Assembly: GCA_004297335.1 (NCBI GenBank)
Contig: SCUD01000131.1
Span: forward strand, 1 to 43,699
DNA: 43,699 nt
Direction of reading: 5' to 3'
Origin: Gammaproteobacteria bacterium
GTDB taxonomy: Bacteria; Pseudomonadota; Gammaproteobacteria; Steroidobacterales; Steroidobacteraceae
Shown here piece by piece: positions 1-11,077 of this stretch; the stretch's first letter is position 1; the number at the start of each line of letters is the position of its first letter. A program made the translations under genes and the position numbers. Below the pieces are notes generated by a model. It did not search any database, was not told where the DNA came from, and was given only the letters and a program-made list of their open reading frames with translations.

Positions 1-3000
1 ACGTTGGTGACACCGTTGCGCTGGCCATAGTCCAGCCGGTCGAGGCTGTCATAGGTGAAGGTCTCGGTCAGGGACTGGTTCAGATCCTGCCGCGTGCTCA
101 GGTTGCCGTTCAGGTCCCAGCTGGTCGCGGCGTTGATCAGACCGGATCCGCCGCCGAGACCGGCCTGGCGGGCCTCCATCATCCCACTTGCCTGGTCGAA
201 GTCGGTGAAGGTCTGGACGCCGTTGCCAAAGGTCTCGTCCTGCACATGCCCGAAGGCATCGGTGCTGAGGGCCTCCCAGAATACGGCGCTGCTGTTGTAG
301 TCGTGCACCTGCCGCAGCAGGTTGTTCGAGTACTCGTACCGCACCCGCAGCCGGTAGCCGGAGGTGCTGGTTGGGTATTGCAGCGCCGCCAGCTGCCCGG
401 TCGCGCTGTAGTACGTCCGGTTGATCGAATAGCTCGTCCCGTCGGCCGTCACCGTCTGTGCGGAGGGCCGCCCGTAGCTGTCCCAGGTGTAGCTCTCCGA
501 GTACCCGCCCGGACTGCTGATGGCAGCGAGCTGCCCGATGTTGTGGTTCGCCGCCGAGGTTCCCCAGGTCCAGGTCGTCGTCCCCTCGGCCTCGACCCGG
601 GTCAGCGGCCGGGAGAGTTTGTCCCAGCTGAAACTGGTCGTCTGGTTCTTCGCATCGGTCTGGCTGCTCAGTTCCCCGAAGGCGTTCGGAATATAGCTCC
701 AGGCCCCGGCATCCGGATCGCTGGTTGCCGTCACGAACCCGCGCAGGTTGTAGCTCCAGCCGGTCACATTACCGGCGGCATCGGTGATCGCAGCGGGTTC
801 CCCGAACGGCGTCCAGGCGTGGCTGGTGGTGCCGGAGCCCGGCTCGACGATCGCCCGGAGTTGATCCAGCACGTTGTGCGTCCGGGTCGTCGTGTTGCCG
901 CGCGCATCGGTGATCCGGACATCCCGGCCCTCGTAGGCGTAGCCCGTGATCCGCCCGCTCGGCTGGCCTTCGCTGATCGGCGCATTCTCCTCAACAAGCC
1001 GCCCGAGCCGGTCATAGCTGAAGCTGGTCCAATACACCGAGCCGCCGCCCAGGTATGGCTGCGAGCGCACAGCCGGCCGCCCGAACGCGTCGTACTGCGT
1101 CTCGACCATCGCCGGGCCGCTCTCCAGCGTGTCGTGGTGCTCGAACCGGATCCGGTCGAAGCCGTCATAAAACCCCTCGTCGGTGCGCAGGAGCCCGTCG
1201 GTCGTGTTGCGCGCCGTCCGGGTGAGCTTGTAGCGCACGCCGGTCTTGCCGCACCAGTTGTTCGCGGCATCGCAGGCGGTCAGGGCCATCCGGCTGGCGG
1301 TGCCGTCCGGGTTCAATTGCCGGGCGGGCCGGCCGAGACTGTCGTACTCGAAGGTGGTGACGATGCCGTTGGGATCGCTGCGGCTGGTCAGGACCCCGAG
1401 CGCGTAGTCGTAGCCAAGCGTGGTCGCCTGGCTGAGCGGGTTCGTCACCGTCTCCGGGCTCTGGCAGCGGCTGCCGTAGTTGAGCGCCGTGGTCCGGGAC
1501 TGCCCCGACTGGCCGGCCGGATAGCTCGCGATACTGTTCACGTTGCCGCAACTGTCATAGCCAAGATCGGTCACCAGCGACAGGCTGCTGCCCTGGCCCG
1601 GTTCAACGACCTGCTGCGTGATCCGGCAATTGGGGCCGGAGAAGGTCGCGCTGGTGCTCCGCGTCTGCGAGCTCAGGTCCGGGAGCGTCCGCGTCTCGCT
1701 GCGGCTCGTCGGCAGCCCGAGGCACCAGTTGCCCTGGTCCTCCGAGTACCCGGCGGTGATCGCCGTCGTCCAGCTCTGGCCGTACTCGGCCGAGCCCGTG
1801 TCCTTGTCCACCGTGGTGACCGTCGCCGCGGTCGTGTTGCCGAGCGTGTTGACCGTCCGGCTGTCGGTCACCCGCGTGATCTGGTTGCCGTTCTTGATCC
1901 CGCCCACCTCGTAGCGGTCGGTGACGGTCTGGGAGCGGTATGGCAGATAGCGCTGGTTATTGGGCGTCGAGTCGAGCGTGTGGGTCTGGTACGTGTGCGT
2001 GCTGCTCTGCACGGTCGTGCCGTCCGGCTGCTTGACCACCACCGACTGCGGGGCGCCGATGGTCGGAAACTCCTGCGACCAGGTCTCGGTGACCACCAGC
2101 CCGTTGCTGCGCAGGTCGGTCACGGTGCGGCTGCCCATGCCGAGGTCACCGCGGCCCTGGGCGTGCTCGCGGGCGTTGGCGTAGGAGTAGCGCAGCGTGA
2201 AGCTGGTGCCGCTGCCGGGACTGACCTGCATCTCGTAGACGAGCCCGATCGCCGATGCTTCGTTCACCAGCGGGAAGCTCGTGCCGCCGGCGCCGGTGTA
2301 GACGAGCGGATCGGACATCGGCCGATAGCTGAAGCTCACTGCATTACCCAGCCCGTCGGTCGCGCTGGCCAGCCGGTCGGCCGGCTCGCCCGAGCGCGGA
2401 TGCGTCTTCCAGACCGAGCCGCTGGCATCGGCCCGGCCGAGATCCGGCAGCGCATCGCCGTCGTAGTCGGTCACCGCCCAGCCACCGCCGGCGGTCGCGA
2501 GGCCGGTCGCCGTCGCCGAAGTCGTGAGCCCGGCGCCGCTGCCGCGGATCACATCCCAGGTTCCGGAACTGCGTGCCGCGTACAGGTCGTCAAAACCATC
2601 GCCATCGTAATCCCCGACCAGGTACAGGTACGACAGATAGCCGCTGGTCGAGGGGCCGAAGCTCCTCGTATAGCCACCTTCGCCGCGCGAGATCGCCGCG
2701 CACCACTGGCCGACCGACTGGCAGCGATAGGCAAAGTCGGTCAGCTGATCACCGTTGAAGTCGCCGGGCATCGGCCGTTCGGTGCCGGTGGCATCGACCG
2801 CCGTGAACGCCGCCTCGAGCAGCCCGCCGGCCTTGGCGAAGACCTGCACCCAGCCAACAAAGATGCAGCTCGGCATCGGGTCCTCGCAGACCCGCACCAG
2901 CAGGTCCTCGCGGCCATCCCCATTGAAGTCGGGCTGGTGGGCGGTCGTCGCATAGCGCTCGCTCAGCGATCCGAGCGGCTGTGACATCGGCCACAGGTAC

Positions 3001-4440
3001 GGGTCGTCGAGCGCCAGCGTCTCCGTTGACGCGAACCCGGTTGCGCTGCCGGCGCGTACCCAGATGCGCAGCGCCGCGTTGGTCGTCGTCCGGATCCGCA
3101 GCAGGTCGTCGCGCCCGTCACCGGTCACATCCGCAATCCACCACTTGCTCGCCGAGGTGTTGCTCGGGATGCCGCTGCCCGGCCCGGCCTGCACCGGGCT
3201 GTCGAAGCCCGTGGCATTGCCCTTCAGCACCCGCCACTTGCTGTCCGACCAGTCCACCAGCAGGTCGGCGCGGCCGTCGCTGTTCCAGTCGAGCGGCATC
3301 GCCTTGCTGGCATTCGTCGCGGTGATCCCGGTGTTGGTGGCCGAACCATAGCCGGCGGCGCCGCCGGCCATGAACCGCCAGGTGCCGCCGCTCGCCCAGA
3401 CCAGGTCGTCGAAGCCATCGCCATTGAAGTCCAGCGGCAGCGCCGCCGATGCCGCCGTGCCGCTCGACACCAGCCCGGCGTGGCCGGCCGTGCCGTCCTG
3501 CCAGGTAAACGTCGTCGCCGGCAGGCAGTCATAGATCGTCGCCGCGCACTCGGTCAGCGTGGCAAGCCGCGAGTTGCCGCCGGCACCGGTCGCATAGCTG
3601 AACAGGTACTGCCGATAGAGGCTGCCGTCGTGGCGCAGCTCGAGCCGCTCCAGCAGCCGCGTCTCCAGCACATACGCCGACTCGATGATCGACGAGGTGT
3701 TTTGCGTATACACATCCGGCCGGTCGCTGGCCCGATACACGAAGCTGACCGTGTAATGACCGTCCGGCGTCGCGGAGCGGTTGGTGTAGCGGATCTGGCT
3801 GGGGCGGAAGCGGTGCGCGTCATCGTCGTTGTCGTAGCTGAACGTGATGCTGTTGCCAGCCCGGTCGGAGATCTTGTTCACCGCCCACAGGAAGGTCGCG
3901 GCGCCCGCACCGCTGCTGGTGCGCAACAGCGAATCCGCCGTGTTCCCGTACTCCAGGATCCGGCCATCGCGGGTCTCGACCCGGAACCAGCCGGGCACGT
4001 TGTTCGAGGAGGCATAGGCCGTGACCCGCGCCAGCTGGTCGATCTCGGTCCGGTAGGTCGAGTTCGTGGCGCCATAGGTTCCCGAGCTCAGCCGCAGCCG
4101 CGCGCCGTCAAGGCAATAACGGTCACCGGCCACCAGCCGGATCGGATCCGGGGTCGTATCCGATGCCACGGTCTTCTCACACGGCGTGATCGCCGACAGC
4201 CCCGCGATCGTGAAGCCGACGCCGACCACGCTGCGCGCGCTGGCTCCGGCATGACTGATCGCCAGCTGTGGCGTCAGCCCCGCCGTGCCCGCGGTCAGCC
4301 GGATCGGGATCACATACTCCGCCGCGCCGTTGCGATCGACGCCGTAACCGGCCTCAATCCGTCCTACCGCCGCCGCGGCGGCGCCGCTGCCGAGCAGCAG
4401 CACCCCCCCCCGCCATCGCCAACAGTCGCCTGAGGATCAT
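1..4440 (-). CDS. SpvB/FG-GAP/Rhs YD-repeat secreted protein, incomplete at window edge, start out of frame
   Basis: One minus-strand frame stays open from about 4403 to base 1 and continues beyond the window, so the C-terminus, where Rhs toxins carry their variable domain, is not visible. The order is: hydrophobic signal peptide; SpvB/TcB-like region (about residues 25-290, with IPIRLTAGTAGLTPQLAISH); seven Asp-rich FG-GAP/VCBS calcium-type motifs (DFNGDGFDDL, DWNSDGRADLL, DVTGDGRDDLL and similar, about residues 335-665); then Rhs/YD repeats (YDSLGRP, YDAFGRP, YDRLGRL, WDSYGRP, YDSLDRL) to the edge. The ATG at 4440-4438 follows a G-rich ribosome site (CAGGGGGCACC) but reads into TGA at 4354-4356. 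A run of nine G (plus-strand C 4403-4411) shifts the frame; eight would restore MILRRLLAMAGGVLLLGSGAA joined to the body. Upstream, the body frame is closed by a stop at 4437-4439, and its only start-like codon is the GTG at 4403. Family members are exported polymorphic toxins or Tc-toxin B/C-like shells; export and toxicity are inferred. Confidence 0.9.
4403..4411. repeat. Nine-base homopolymer (C on plus, G on coding strand) in the Rhs signal-peptide region
   Basis: The mononucleotide run lies 10-13 codons after the ATG of the Rhs/SpvB gene and leaves ATG and body in different frames. With eight, or eleven, G the two frames join into a normal signal peptide. It is either a slipped-strand switch or an assembly/sequencing indel. 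Confidence 0.85.
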
Positions 4441-4470
4441 GGTGCCCCCTGAAAATGCCGGTGCCGGCGT

Positions 4471-4770
4471 TCAGCGCATCGGACAGCGCTGCACACAATC
4501 ACCGGCGCTGCCGCCGCGATCGCGGCAGGCCCGTGCGCAGCGCAGGTCCGTCGCCGGCAGCGGCGGGCCGGACGCATCCGGCAGCTCGCACACTCGCGCG
4601 CAGTGCTCGCCTTCGTAGCCGCGCGCCGTGCAGTCGTCCGCGCAGACCGGATCGGACGGCTCCGCTGACTGGCCCCAGGCCATGCCGGGCCCGACGCCGG
4701 CCAGTACCACGATCAACAGCGCGCGCACCAGCGCCGCACCGAAACCGGCACGCCATACCGACTGCTGCAC
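4471..4770 (-). CDS. Small exported protein with four CX3C motifs
   Basis: About 99 residues starting at GTG 4770, which is preceded by a strong ribosome site (GGAGGGCCC then GTG); a longer frame back to 4923 exists but lacks such a site. Residues 9-33 form a hydrophobic export signal (ALVRALLIVVLAGVGPGMAWG, likely cut near AWG/QS). The mature part of about 65 residues holds eight cysteines as four evenly distributed CX3C pairs: CADDC, CARVC, CARAC and CVQRC. No family is recognised. Candidate roles are a disulfide-rich periplasmic protein or a metal-binding protein. It lies 30 bp upstream of the Rhs gene on the same strand, so the two are probably co-transcribed and may be functionally linked (inference). 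Confidence 0.6.
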   Translation of the reverse strand: MQQSVWRAGFGAALVRALLIVVLAGVGPGMAWGQSAEPSDPVCADDCTARGYEGEHCARVCELPDASGPPLPATDLRCARACRDRGGSAGDCVQRCPMR

Positions 4771-4943
4771 GGGCCCTCCAATCGCACCACGGCTCCACTT
4801 CCCCGACGCCGCAGTTGTCGTTCTTGCTTCTTCGACCGATCGGTCCCTGGTCGCCGGCATAAGCTGCGCCCGACGGCCCTTACTGTCAAGAGCCTGACGG
4901 TGCTTCAATGATGCCTCGACCACGGCCGCCGCTGGCTCCCCTG

Positions 4944-4952
4944 TGGTAGCAT
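4944..4952 (+). promoter_or_regulatory. Possible extended -10 promoter for icd-aceK
   Basis: TGGTAGCAT has the extended -10 form (TGn followed by TAGCAT) and ends 30 bp before the icd ATG. No convincing -35 box lies 17 bp upstream, so this is tentative. The 212-bp gap 4771-4982 separates divergent genes. On its minus strand TTGACA (4885-4890) could be a -35 for the small Cys-rich gene, without a clear -10. Confidence 0.3.
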
Positions 4953-4982
4953 TTGCGCCCCTACGAGATACCCGGAAACGTC

Positions 4983-6283
<1,301 letters not shown>

Positions 6284-6284
<1 letters not shown>

Positions 6285-8053
6285 TGGCCGACGCGCCGGC
6301 CCCCATGACCGACGTCGACGTCCCGGCCGTCGACCGCGAGCTTGTGCGCAGCACGGCCGCGGCCATCGTCGCCGCCTTTGCGCGCTACAACGCCGAGTAC
6401 CGGGCGATCACCCGGCGCGCGCCGGAGCGCTTCGAGAACCGCGACTGGACCGGCATCCAGGCCGATGTCGTCGAGCGCCTGGAGCTGTACTCCAGCATGG
6501 TCCGGGACACGGCCGCCGCCATGCAGCAGCAGCTCGGCACCCGGGCCCGCGAGATCTCGCTGTGGACCGGGATCCGGCACGAGTACGCCGCGCAGATCGC
6601 CGGGCTCGCCGATCCGGAGTTCCTGAAGACCTTCTTCAGCTCGATCACGCGGCGGCTGTTCGGGACCGTCGGAGTCGACCCCGCGATTGAGTTCTTCGCG
6701 CTCGAGCTCGACCCGCTGCGCGGCATCACTTCCCACGTCGTGACCAACAGCTACGCCAACCGCGGTTCGATCGAGCTGCTGTTCGAGCAGCTGCTGTCGG
6801 ACTTCCGCTTCCGCACGCCGTGGCGCGACTTCGAGGGCAGCGTCGGGCATGTCGCCGCCGACGTTCGCCTGCACCTGCAGCGCGAGGGCCTGGCCGGCAG
6901 CATCCGCGAGGTCGAAGTCATCCGCCCGGTGTTCTACCAGATGACCCGTGCCTACGTCGTCGGCCGCATCAGCGGCGAGGGCTGGGTGCTGCCGCTGGCG
7001 ATCGCCTTCCGCAATACGCCGCGCGGGGTGCTGGTTGATGCCGTGATGCTGCGCGAGAACGACGTCTCGATCCTGTTCAGTTTCACGCGTTCGTACTTCC
7101 ACGTCGATCTCGAGCGCGTCGGCGAGGCCGTGCTGTTCCTGCGCTCGATCCTGCCGCGCAAGCCGGTCTCGGAACTCTTCACCGTGCTGGGCCGCGCCAA
7201 GCAGGGCAAGACCGAGCGTTTCCGCGAGATCTTCCGCCACCTGGCGGAGACCTCCGACCGTTTCATCCGCGCGCCCGGTGAACGCGGCCTGGTCATGGCG
7301 TGCTTCACCTGCGAGAAGCTCGACGTCGTGTTCAAGGTCATCCGCGACCAGTTTCCGGCGGTCAAGACCATACTTCGCGAGGAGGTCATCGCCAAGTACG
7401 ACCTGGTGTTCCGGCATGACCGCGGTGGCCGTCTGGTGGATGCGCAGGAATTCCGGCGGGTGCGCCTGCCGCGCGCACGCTTCGATCCGGAAATGCTCGA
7501 CGAGCTGACCAGCGAATGCGCGCTGTCCGTCCAGCTGGATGGCGACGACGTCATCGTCGGTCACGTCTACATCGAGCGGCGCCTCGTGCCGCTGAACCTG
7601 TACCTGCGCACCGCGACGCCGGAACAGGCCGAGCTCGCCGTCATCGACTACGGCCAGGCCATCCGCGACCTGGCCTACACCAACATCTTCGCCGGTGACC
7701 TGCTGCTGAAGAACTTCGGCGTGACCCGCAACAGCCGCGTGATCTTCTACGACTACGACGAGCTCTGCCAGGTCACCGACTGCCGCTTCCGCGACCTGCC
7801 GGAGGCGACGTCGGACGAGGACGAGATGCGTGCCGAGAGCTGGTTCTACGTGGCCGACAACGACGTGTTCCCCGAGACCTTCCTGAAGTTCCTCGGTTTC
7901 GACGAACGCCTGCGCGCGGTGTTCCTGGACAAGCACGGCGAGATCCTGCAGGCCGGCTGGTGGCGGACCCTGCAGCAGCGGCTGCGTCGCGGCGAGGTCG
8001 TCGAGGTGCTGCCGTACCATCCGTTCCGCGTGCGGGTCGCCAGCAGCGCCTGA
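6284..8053 (+). CDS. aceK: Isocitrate dehydrogenase kinase/phosphatase
   Basis: 589 residues (E. coli AceK 578). The bifunctional enzyme phosphorylates Icd to inactivate it and dephosphorylates it again, setting flux between TCA cycle and glyoxylate bypass. Family hallmarks are VFRHDRGGRLVDAQEF, VIDYGQAIRDLAYTNIF (catalytic Asp region, near residue 455) and the metal-binding FYDYDEL near residue 487. The AceK-specific N-terminal regulatory domain covers roughly the first 300 residues. The ATG shares its A with the icd TGA (TGATG at 6282-6286), suggesting re-initiation and coupling. An internal ATG at 6305 has no ribosome site. In E. coli aceK sits in aceBAK; here neither aceB nor aceA is in view. 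Confidence 0.96.
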
Positions 8054-8131
8054 AGCTTGAACAGCGTCACGCTGCCAGGCGGCGAGGCTACATAACGCTC
8101 CCCGAGTGCGAAGCAGTTCCGGCCGGCGGCG

Positions 8132-10375
8132 GTGCCTCCCGCTAGCCTCGCTCAGCCTGCGGCCAACGCGACCGCAGCGTGGAGCATGCTGTTGTCGGAG
8201 ACCCCACCGGATACTGCAGTCGGGACGCCCGCTGCGCGCCTGGCCACGCTGTCGGTCGCGCAGCGCCTGCTGGCCGCGATCTTCGTCGCGGTCGGCATCT
8301 GGTATCTCGCCTGGCGCCCGTCCAGCTTCAATCCATCGGCACCGGCTTTCTCCGCGCTGATCTATGGCGCCGAGCTGTTCGGGTTCGGCTGCGCGCTGCT
8401 GTACCTGTTCATGTGCTGGCAACTGCGGGTCCGCAGGCCGCGACCGCCGCCGTCCAGTGCGCGGGTTGCCGTGTTCGTGCCGACGATCAACGAATCCGTC
8501 GACATCGTCCGGCGCACGCTGATGTCGGCCCGCGCGCTGCGCTACGCGACCGAGGTGTGGCTGCTGGACGATGGCAACCGCCCGGAGATGCGGGTCCTGG
8601 CCGACGAGCTCGGCTGCCGTTACCTCGCGCGCAGCGTGAACACCGATGCCAAGGCCGGCAATCTCAATCACGCGCTGCAGCACAGCGACGCGGAGTTCGT
8701 CGCGCTGTTCGATGCCGACCACGCGCCGATGCCGGCATTCCTCGAGGAGACACTGGGCTTCTTCGCCGATCCGCGGGTTGCCTTCGTGCAGACGCCGCAG
8801 GACTTCTACAACCTGGATTCCTTCCAGCATCGCCACGGCCGCAACAACTCCCTGGTCTGGAGCGAGCAGTCGCTGTTCTTCCGCGTGATCCAGGCCGGCA
8901 AGGACCGCCTGAACTCGGCATTCTTCTGCGGCAGCTGCGCCGTCGTGCGCCGCAAGGCGCTGGACGACATCGGCGGCTTTGCGACCGGTACCGTCACCGA
9001 GGACATCCACACTTCGCTGCGCCTGCACAAGCGCGGCTGGCGCTCGGTGTACTACGCACGCTCGCTGGCCTTCGGACTGGCCCCGGCCAGCGCGGTACCC
9101 TTCCTGAAGCAGCGGTTGCGCTGGGGCCAGGGGGCGATGCAGGTATGGCGCCGCGAGCGCGTCCTGACCGCCACCGGACTGAGCCTGAGCCAGCGGCTGT
9201 CGTACCTGGCCACGATGCTCGCCTATTTCGAGGGCTGGCAGCGCGCGGTGTTCTTCCTCGCGCCAGTCGTGGTGCTGACGACCGGCACGATGCCGATCCT
9301 GGCCTTCGACGACGAGTTCCTGGTGCGCTTCGTACCCTATTACCTGCTGACGTTCTGGGTGTTCGAGGAGGTTGCGCGTGGCTACGGCCGCACGCTGCTG
9401 ACCGAGCAGTACACGATGATCCGTTTCGCGGTCTTCGTGACGGCGACCTTCGGCTGGTTCCTGCGCGAGCTGCGCTTCGTGGTCACGCCGAAGACCGCCG
9501 GCCAGGCCACGACCACGCGGCGCTACCTGTGGCCTCAGTACCTGGTGCTGGCACTGAATGCGATCGCGATCCCGGTCGGCCTGCTGCTGCACTGGCGCGG
9601 GGGCGGCCTGCCCACGGGTGCCCTGCTGGCGAACCTGCTGTGGGCCTCGCTGACCCTCGGCCTGGCGGCGCTCGCGATTCGCTTCGCGCTGCGGGTCGCA
9701 AGCTTCCAGCGGCGCGAATACCGGTTCCCATTATCGGTCCCCTTCCGCATTGCGGCCCCCGGACGCCCGGGCCTGGTCCTGGCAACCGACCTCTCGCCGC
9801 TCGGCTGCCGGCTGATCGGCACCGCCGCCGGAACGCTCGGCCTCGATACCCGGCTGCGCGGGGAACTGCTGTTGCCGACGGGACCCGTCCCGGTCGAAGC
9901 CTCGGTACGCAGCCGCCAGTTCGGGGCCTCACCCGATGCCGCCGATGCGGCTGGCTGCGAATTCCACTGGGCCTCGGCCGGGGATTGCCATCGGCTGGAA
10001 CAGTTCCTGTTCGGCTCCGACCTGCAGTGGCATCTCAACGGCTATTCGGAACGCGCGCGCCCGCCGCTCGAGCGCCTGGCGGACCTGCTGCACGGTGGCG
10101 ACGGATCGCGCCTGCCGGCCGGGCAGCGCTGGTCGCCACTGCTGCTGGCGGAGGAGGACGGGGCGAACGGTGCCGCCGTCGGCTTCATCTCCGCACCGCA
10201 GGGCGCCGTCGGTGCGCGCGCGGTAGTGACGCTGGGTTCGCTGCCGGCCGGCATGCTGCTGCGGGCCAGGGAGATCACTGCGACCGGCGTGCGGCGCGTG
10301 ACCGGCCGCGTCGCTGCACGCCAGCGCGTCGAAACGCACTCAGCCCCGTTCTACGTGTATCGGCTCAGCACATGA
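8132..10375 (+). CDS. BcsA-like membrane glycosyltransferase with C-terminal PilZ domain
   Basis: About 747 residues from GTG 8132; an ATG at 8186 is a possible alternative, and neither has a good ribosome site. Two N-terminal membrane segments (about residues 42-97) precede a family 2 glycosyltransferase domain with the processive-synthase residues: LLDDGN (about 142), DAD (about 194), TED (about 289) and QRLRW (about 327). Further membrane helices follow (residues about 345-525). The PilZ domain has RREYR and DLSPLG, the RxxxR and D/NxSxxG c-di-GMP-binding motifs, near residues 527 and 553. The C-terminal tail is about 190 residues. This matches bacterial cellulose synthase catalytic subunits: UDP-glucose polymerised and extruded across the inner membrane when c-di-GMP is high. 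The polymer could be another beta-glucan, because bcsB, bcsZ and bcsC are absent nearby. Confidence 0.88.
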   Translation: MPPASLAQPAANATAAWSMLLSETPPDTAVGTPAARLATLSVAQRLLAAIFVAVGIWYLAWRPSSFNPSAPAFSALIYGAELFGFGCALLYLFMCWQLRVRRPRPPPSSARVAVFVPTINESVDIVRRTLMSARALRYATEVWLLDDGNRPEMRVLADELGCRYLARSVNTDAKAGNLNHALQHSDAEFVALFDADHAPMPAFLEETLGFFADPRVAFVQTPQDFYNLDSFQHRHGRNNSLVWSEQSLFFRVIQAGKDRLNSAFFCGSCAVVRRKALDDIGGFATGTVTEDIHTSLRLHKRGWRSVYYARSLAFGLAPASAVPFLKQRLRWGQGAMQVWRRERVLTATGLSLSQRLSYLATMLAYFEGWQRAVFFLAPVVVLTTGTMPILAFDDEFLVRFVPYYLLTFWVFEEVARGYGRTLLTEQYTMIRFAVFVTATFGWFLRELRFVVTPKTAGQATTTRRYLWPQYLVLALNAIAIPVGLLLHWRGGGLPTGALLANLLWASLTLGLAALAIRFALRVASFQRREYRFPLSVPFRIAAPGRPGLVLATDLSPLGCRLIGTAAGTLGLDTRLRGELLLPTGPVPVEASVRSRQFGASPDAADAAGCEFHWASAGDCHRLEQFLFGSDLQWHLNGYSERARPPLERLADLLHGGDGSRLPAGQRWSPLLLAEEDGANGAAVGFISAPQGAVGARAVVTLGSLPAGMLLRAREITATGVRRVTGRVAARQRVETHSAPFYVYRLST

Positions 10376-11055
10376 GCGCCATGCGCTGCCTGCTGCTCTG
10401 CATCGGCCTCCTCGCCTCCGGACTCGCCGGCGCCCAGCAGCGCCTGCTGCTCGGTGGCCTCGAGATCGCGGATGAGGCCTTCTATGGCTACACCGGCGTC
10501 GTGATCCCGCCCGCTGCGCGCGGGCGGCAGCGTGGCCTGGTGCAGCGCTACTGGCTCGATCACCTCGGCTACGCCTACGACGGCGGCCCGGGCCGCGTCG
10601 AGGCCCGCGCCTGGGGCGCGGAGGCGGCACTCGGCTACACCGGGGCCACGGCATCCGGCTGGGGTACGGTCTCGCTGGGACTGCGCCTGACTGACACCAC
10701 GCTCGCGCCGGATGACCCGGGTGCTGGCGCCCGGGGCAGCCAGTTTGCCGGACACCTGCAGCTCGAAGGTGAGCGTGAATGGGTGCCGGGCTGGCGCCTC
10801 GGCGCGATTGCGTCGGTCACCACGCGGCGCGACGAATACTGGCTGCGGCTGCGATCCATGCATCGCACGGGCAGCGCGTGGTCGCCGGGTGTGGAGTTCG
10901 TCGCCGGTGGCAACAGCGAGACCCGTTCCCGGGCCATCGGGCTCGTGCTCGCGTTCCGCCCGGCCGGCCGGTCCTGGTCCGTGGTGCTGAAGGGCGGTGC
11001 CCGTCGCCAGGACGGCGACGCCGCGCCTTACGCCGGCATCGAGCTGGCGCGCTGA
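10372..11055 (+). CDS. BcsS-like outer-membrane beta-barrel protein
   Basis: 227 residues with signal peptide MSAMRCLLLCIGLLASGLAGA followed by alternating beta-strand-like sequence rich in Tyr, Gly and Arg, as in small outer-membrane barrels. The region QRYWLDHLGYAYDGG and the overall plan resemble the cellulose biosynthesis protein BcsS family (assignment from recognition, not a search). The ATG overlaps the stop of the glycosyltransferase gene by 4 bp (ATGA), so the two are translationally coupled and probably act together in polysaccharide synthesis or export. It ends 22 bp from the convergent PLP-enzyme gene. Confidence 0.65.
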   Translation: MSAMRCLLLCIGLLASGLAGAQQRLLLGGLEIADEAFYGYTGVVIPPAARGRQRGLVQRYWLDHLGYAYDGGPGRVEARAWGAEAALGYTGATASGWGTVSLGLRLTDTTLAPDDPGAGARGSQFAGHLQLEGEREWVPGWRLGAIASVTTRRDEYWLRLRSMHRTGSAWSPGVEFVAGGNSETRSRAIGLVLAFRPAGRSWSVVLKGGARRQDGDAAPYAGIELAR

Positions 11056-11077
11056 AATCCCGCGCTGCACCCGCCGC

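Noticed and set aside
246..2984. A 912-codon open frame on the plus strand opposite the Rhs gene
   Set aside because: Arg/Ala/Gly/Val-rich shadow with no domains; the minus strand has continuous FG-GAP and YD repeats.
4885..4890. TTGACA on the minus strand as a firm -35 for the Cys-rich gene
   Set aside because: No -10 at the right distance; the start region is over 110 bp away.
4943..4982. Longer upstream starts for icd (4953) and the frame running from 4943 into aceK
   Set aside because: Homology to Icd begins at MTAVKITPP (4983), which has a ribosome site; aceK homology begins after 6284.
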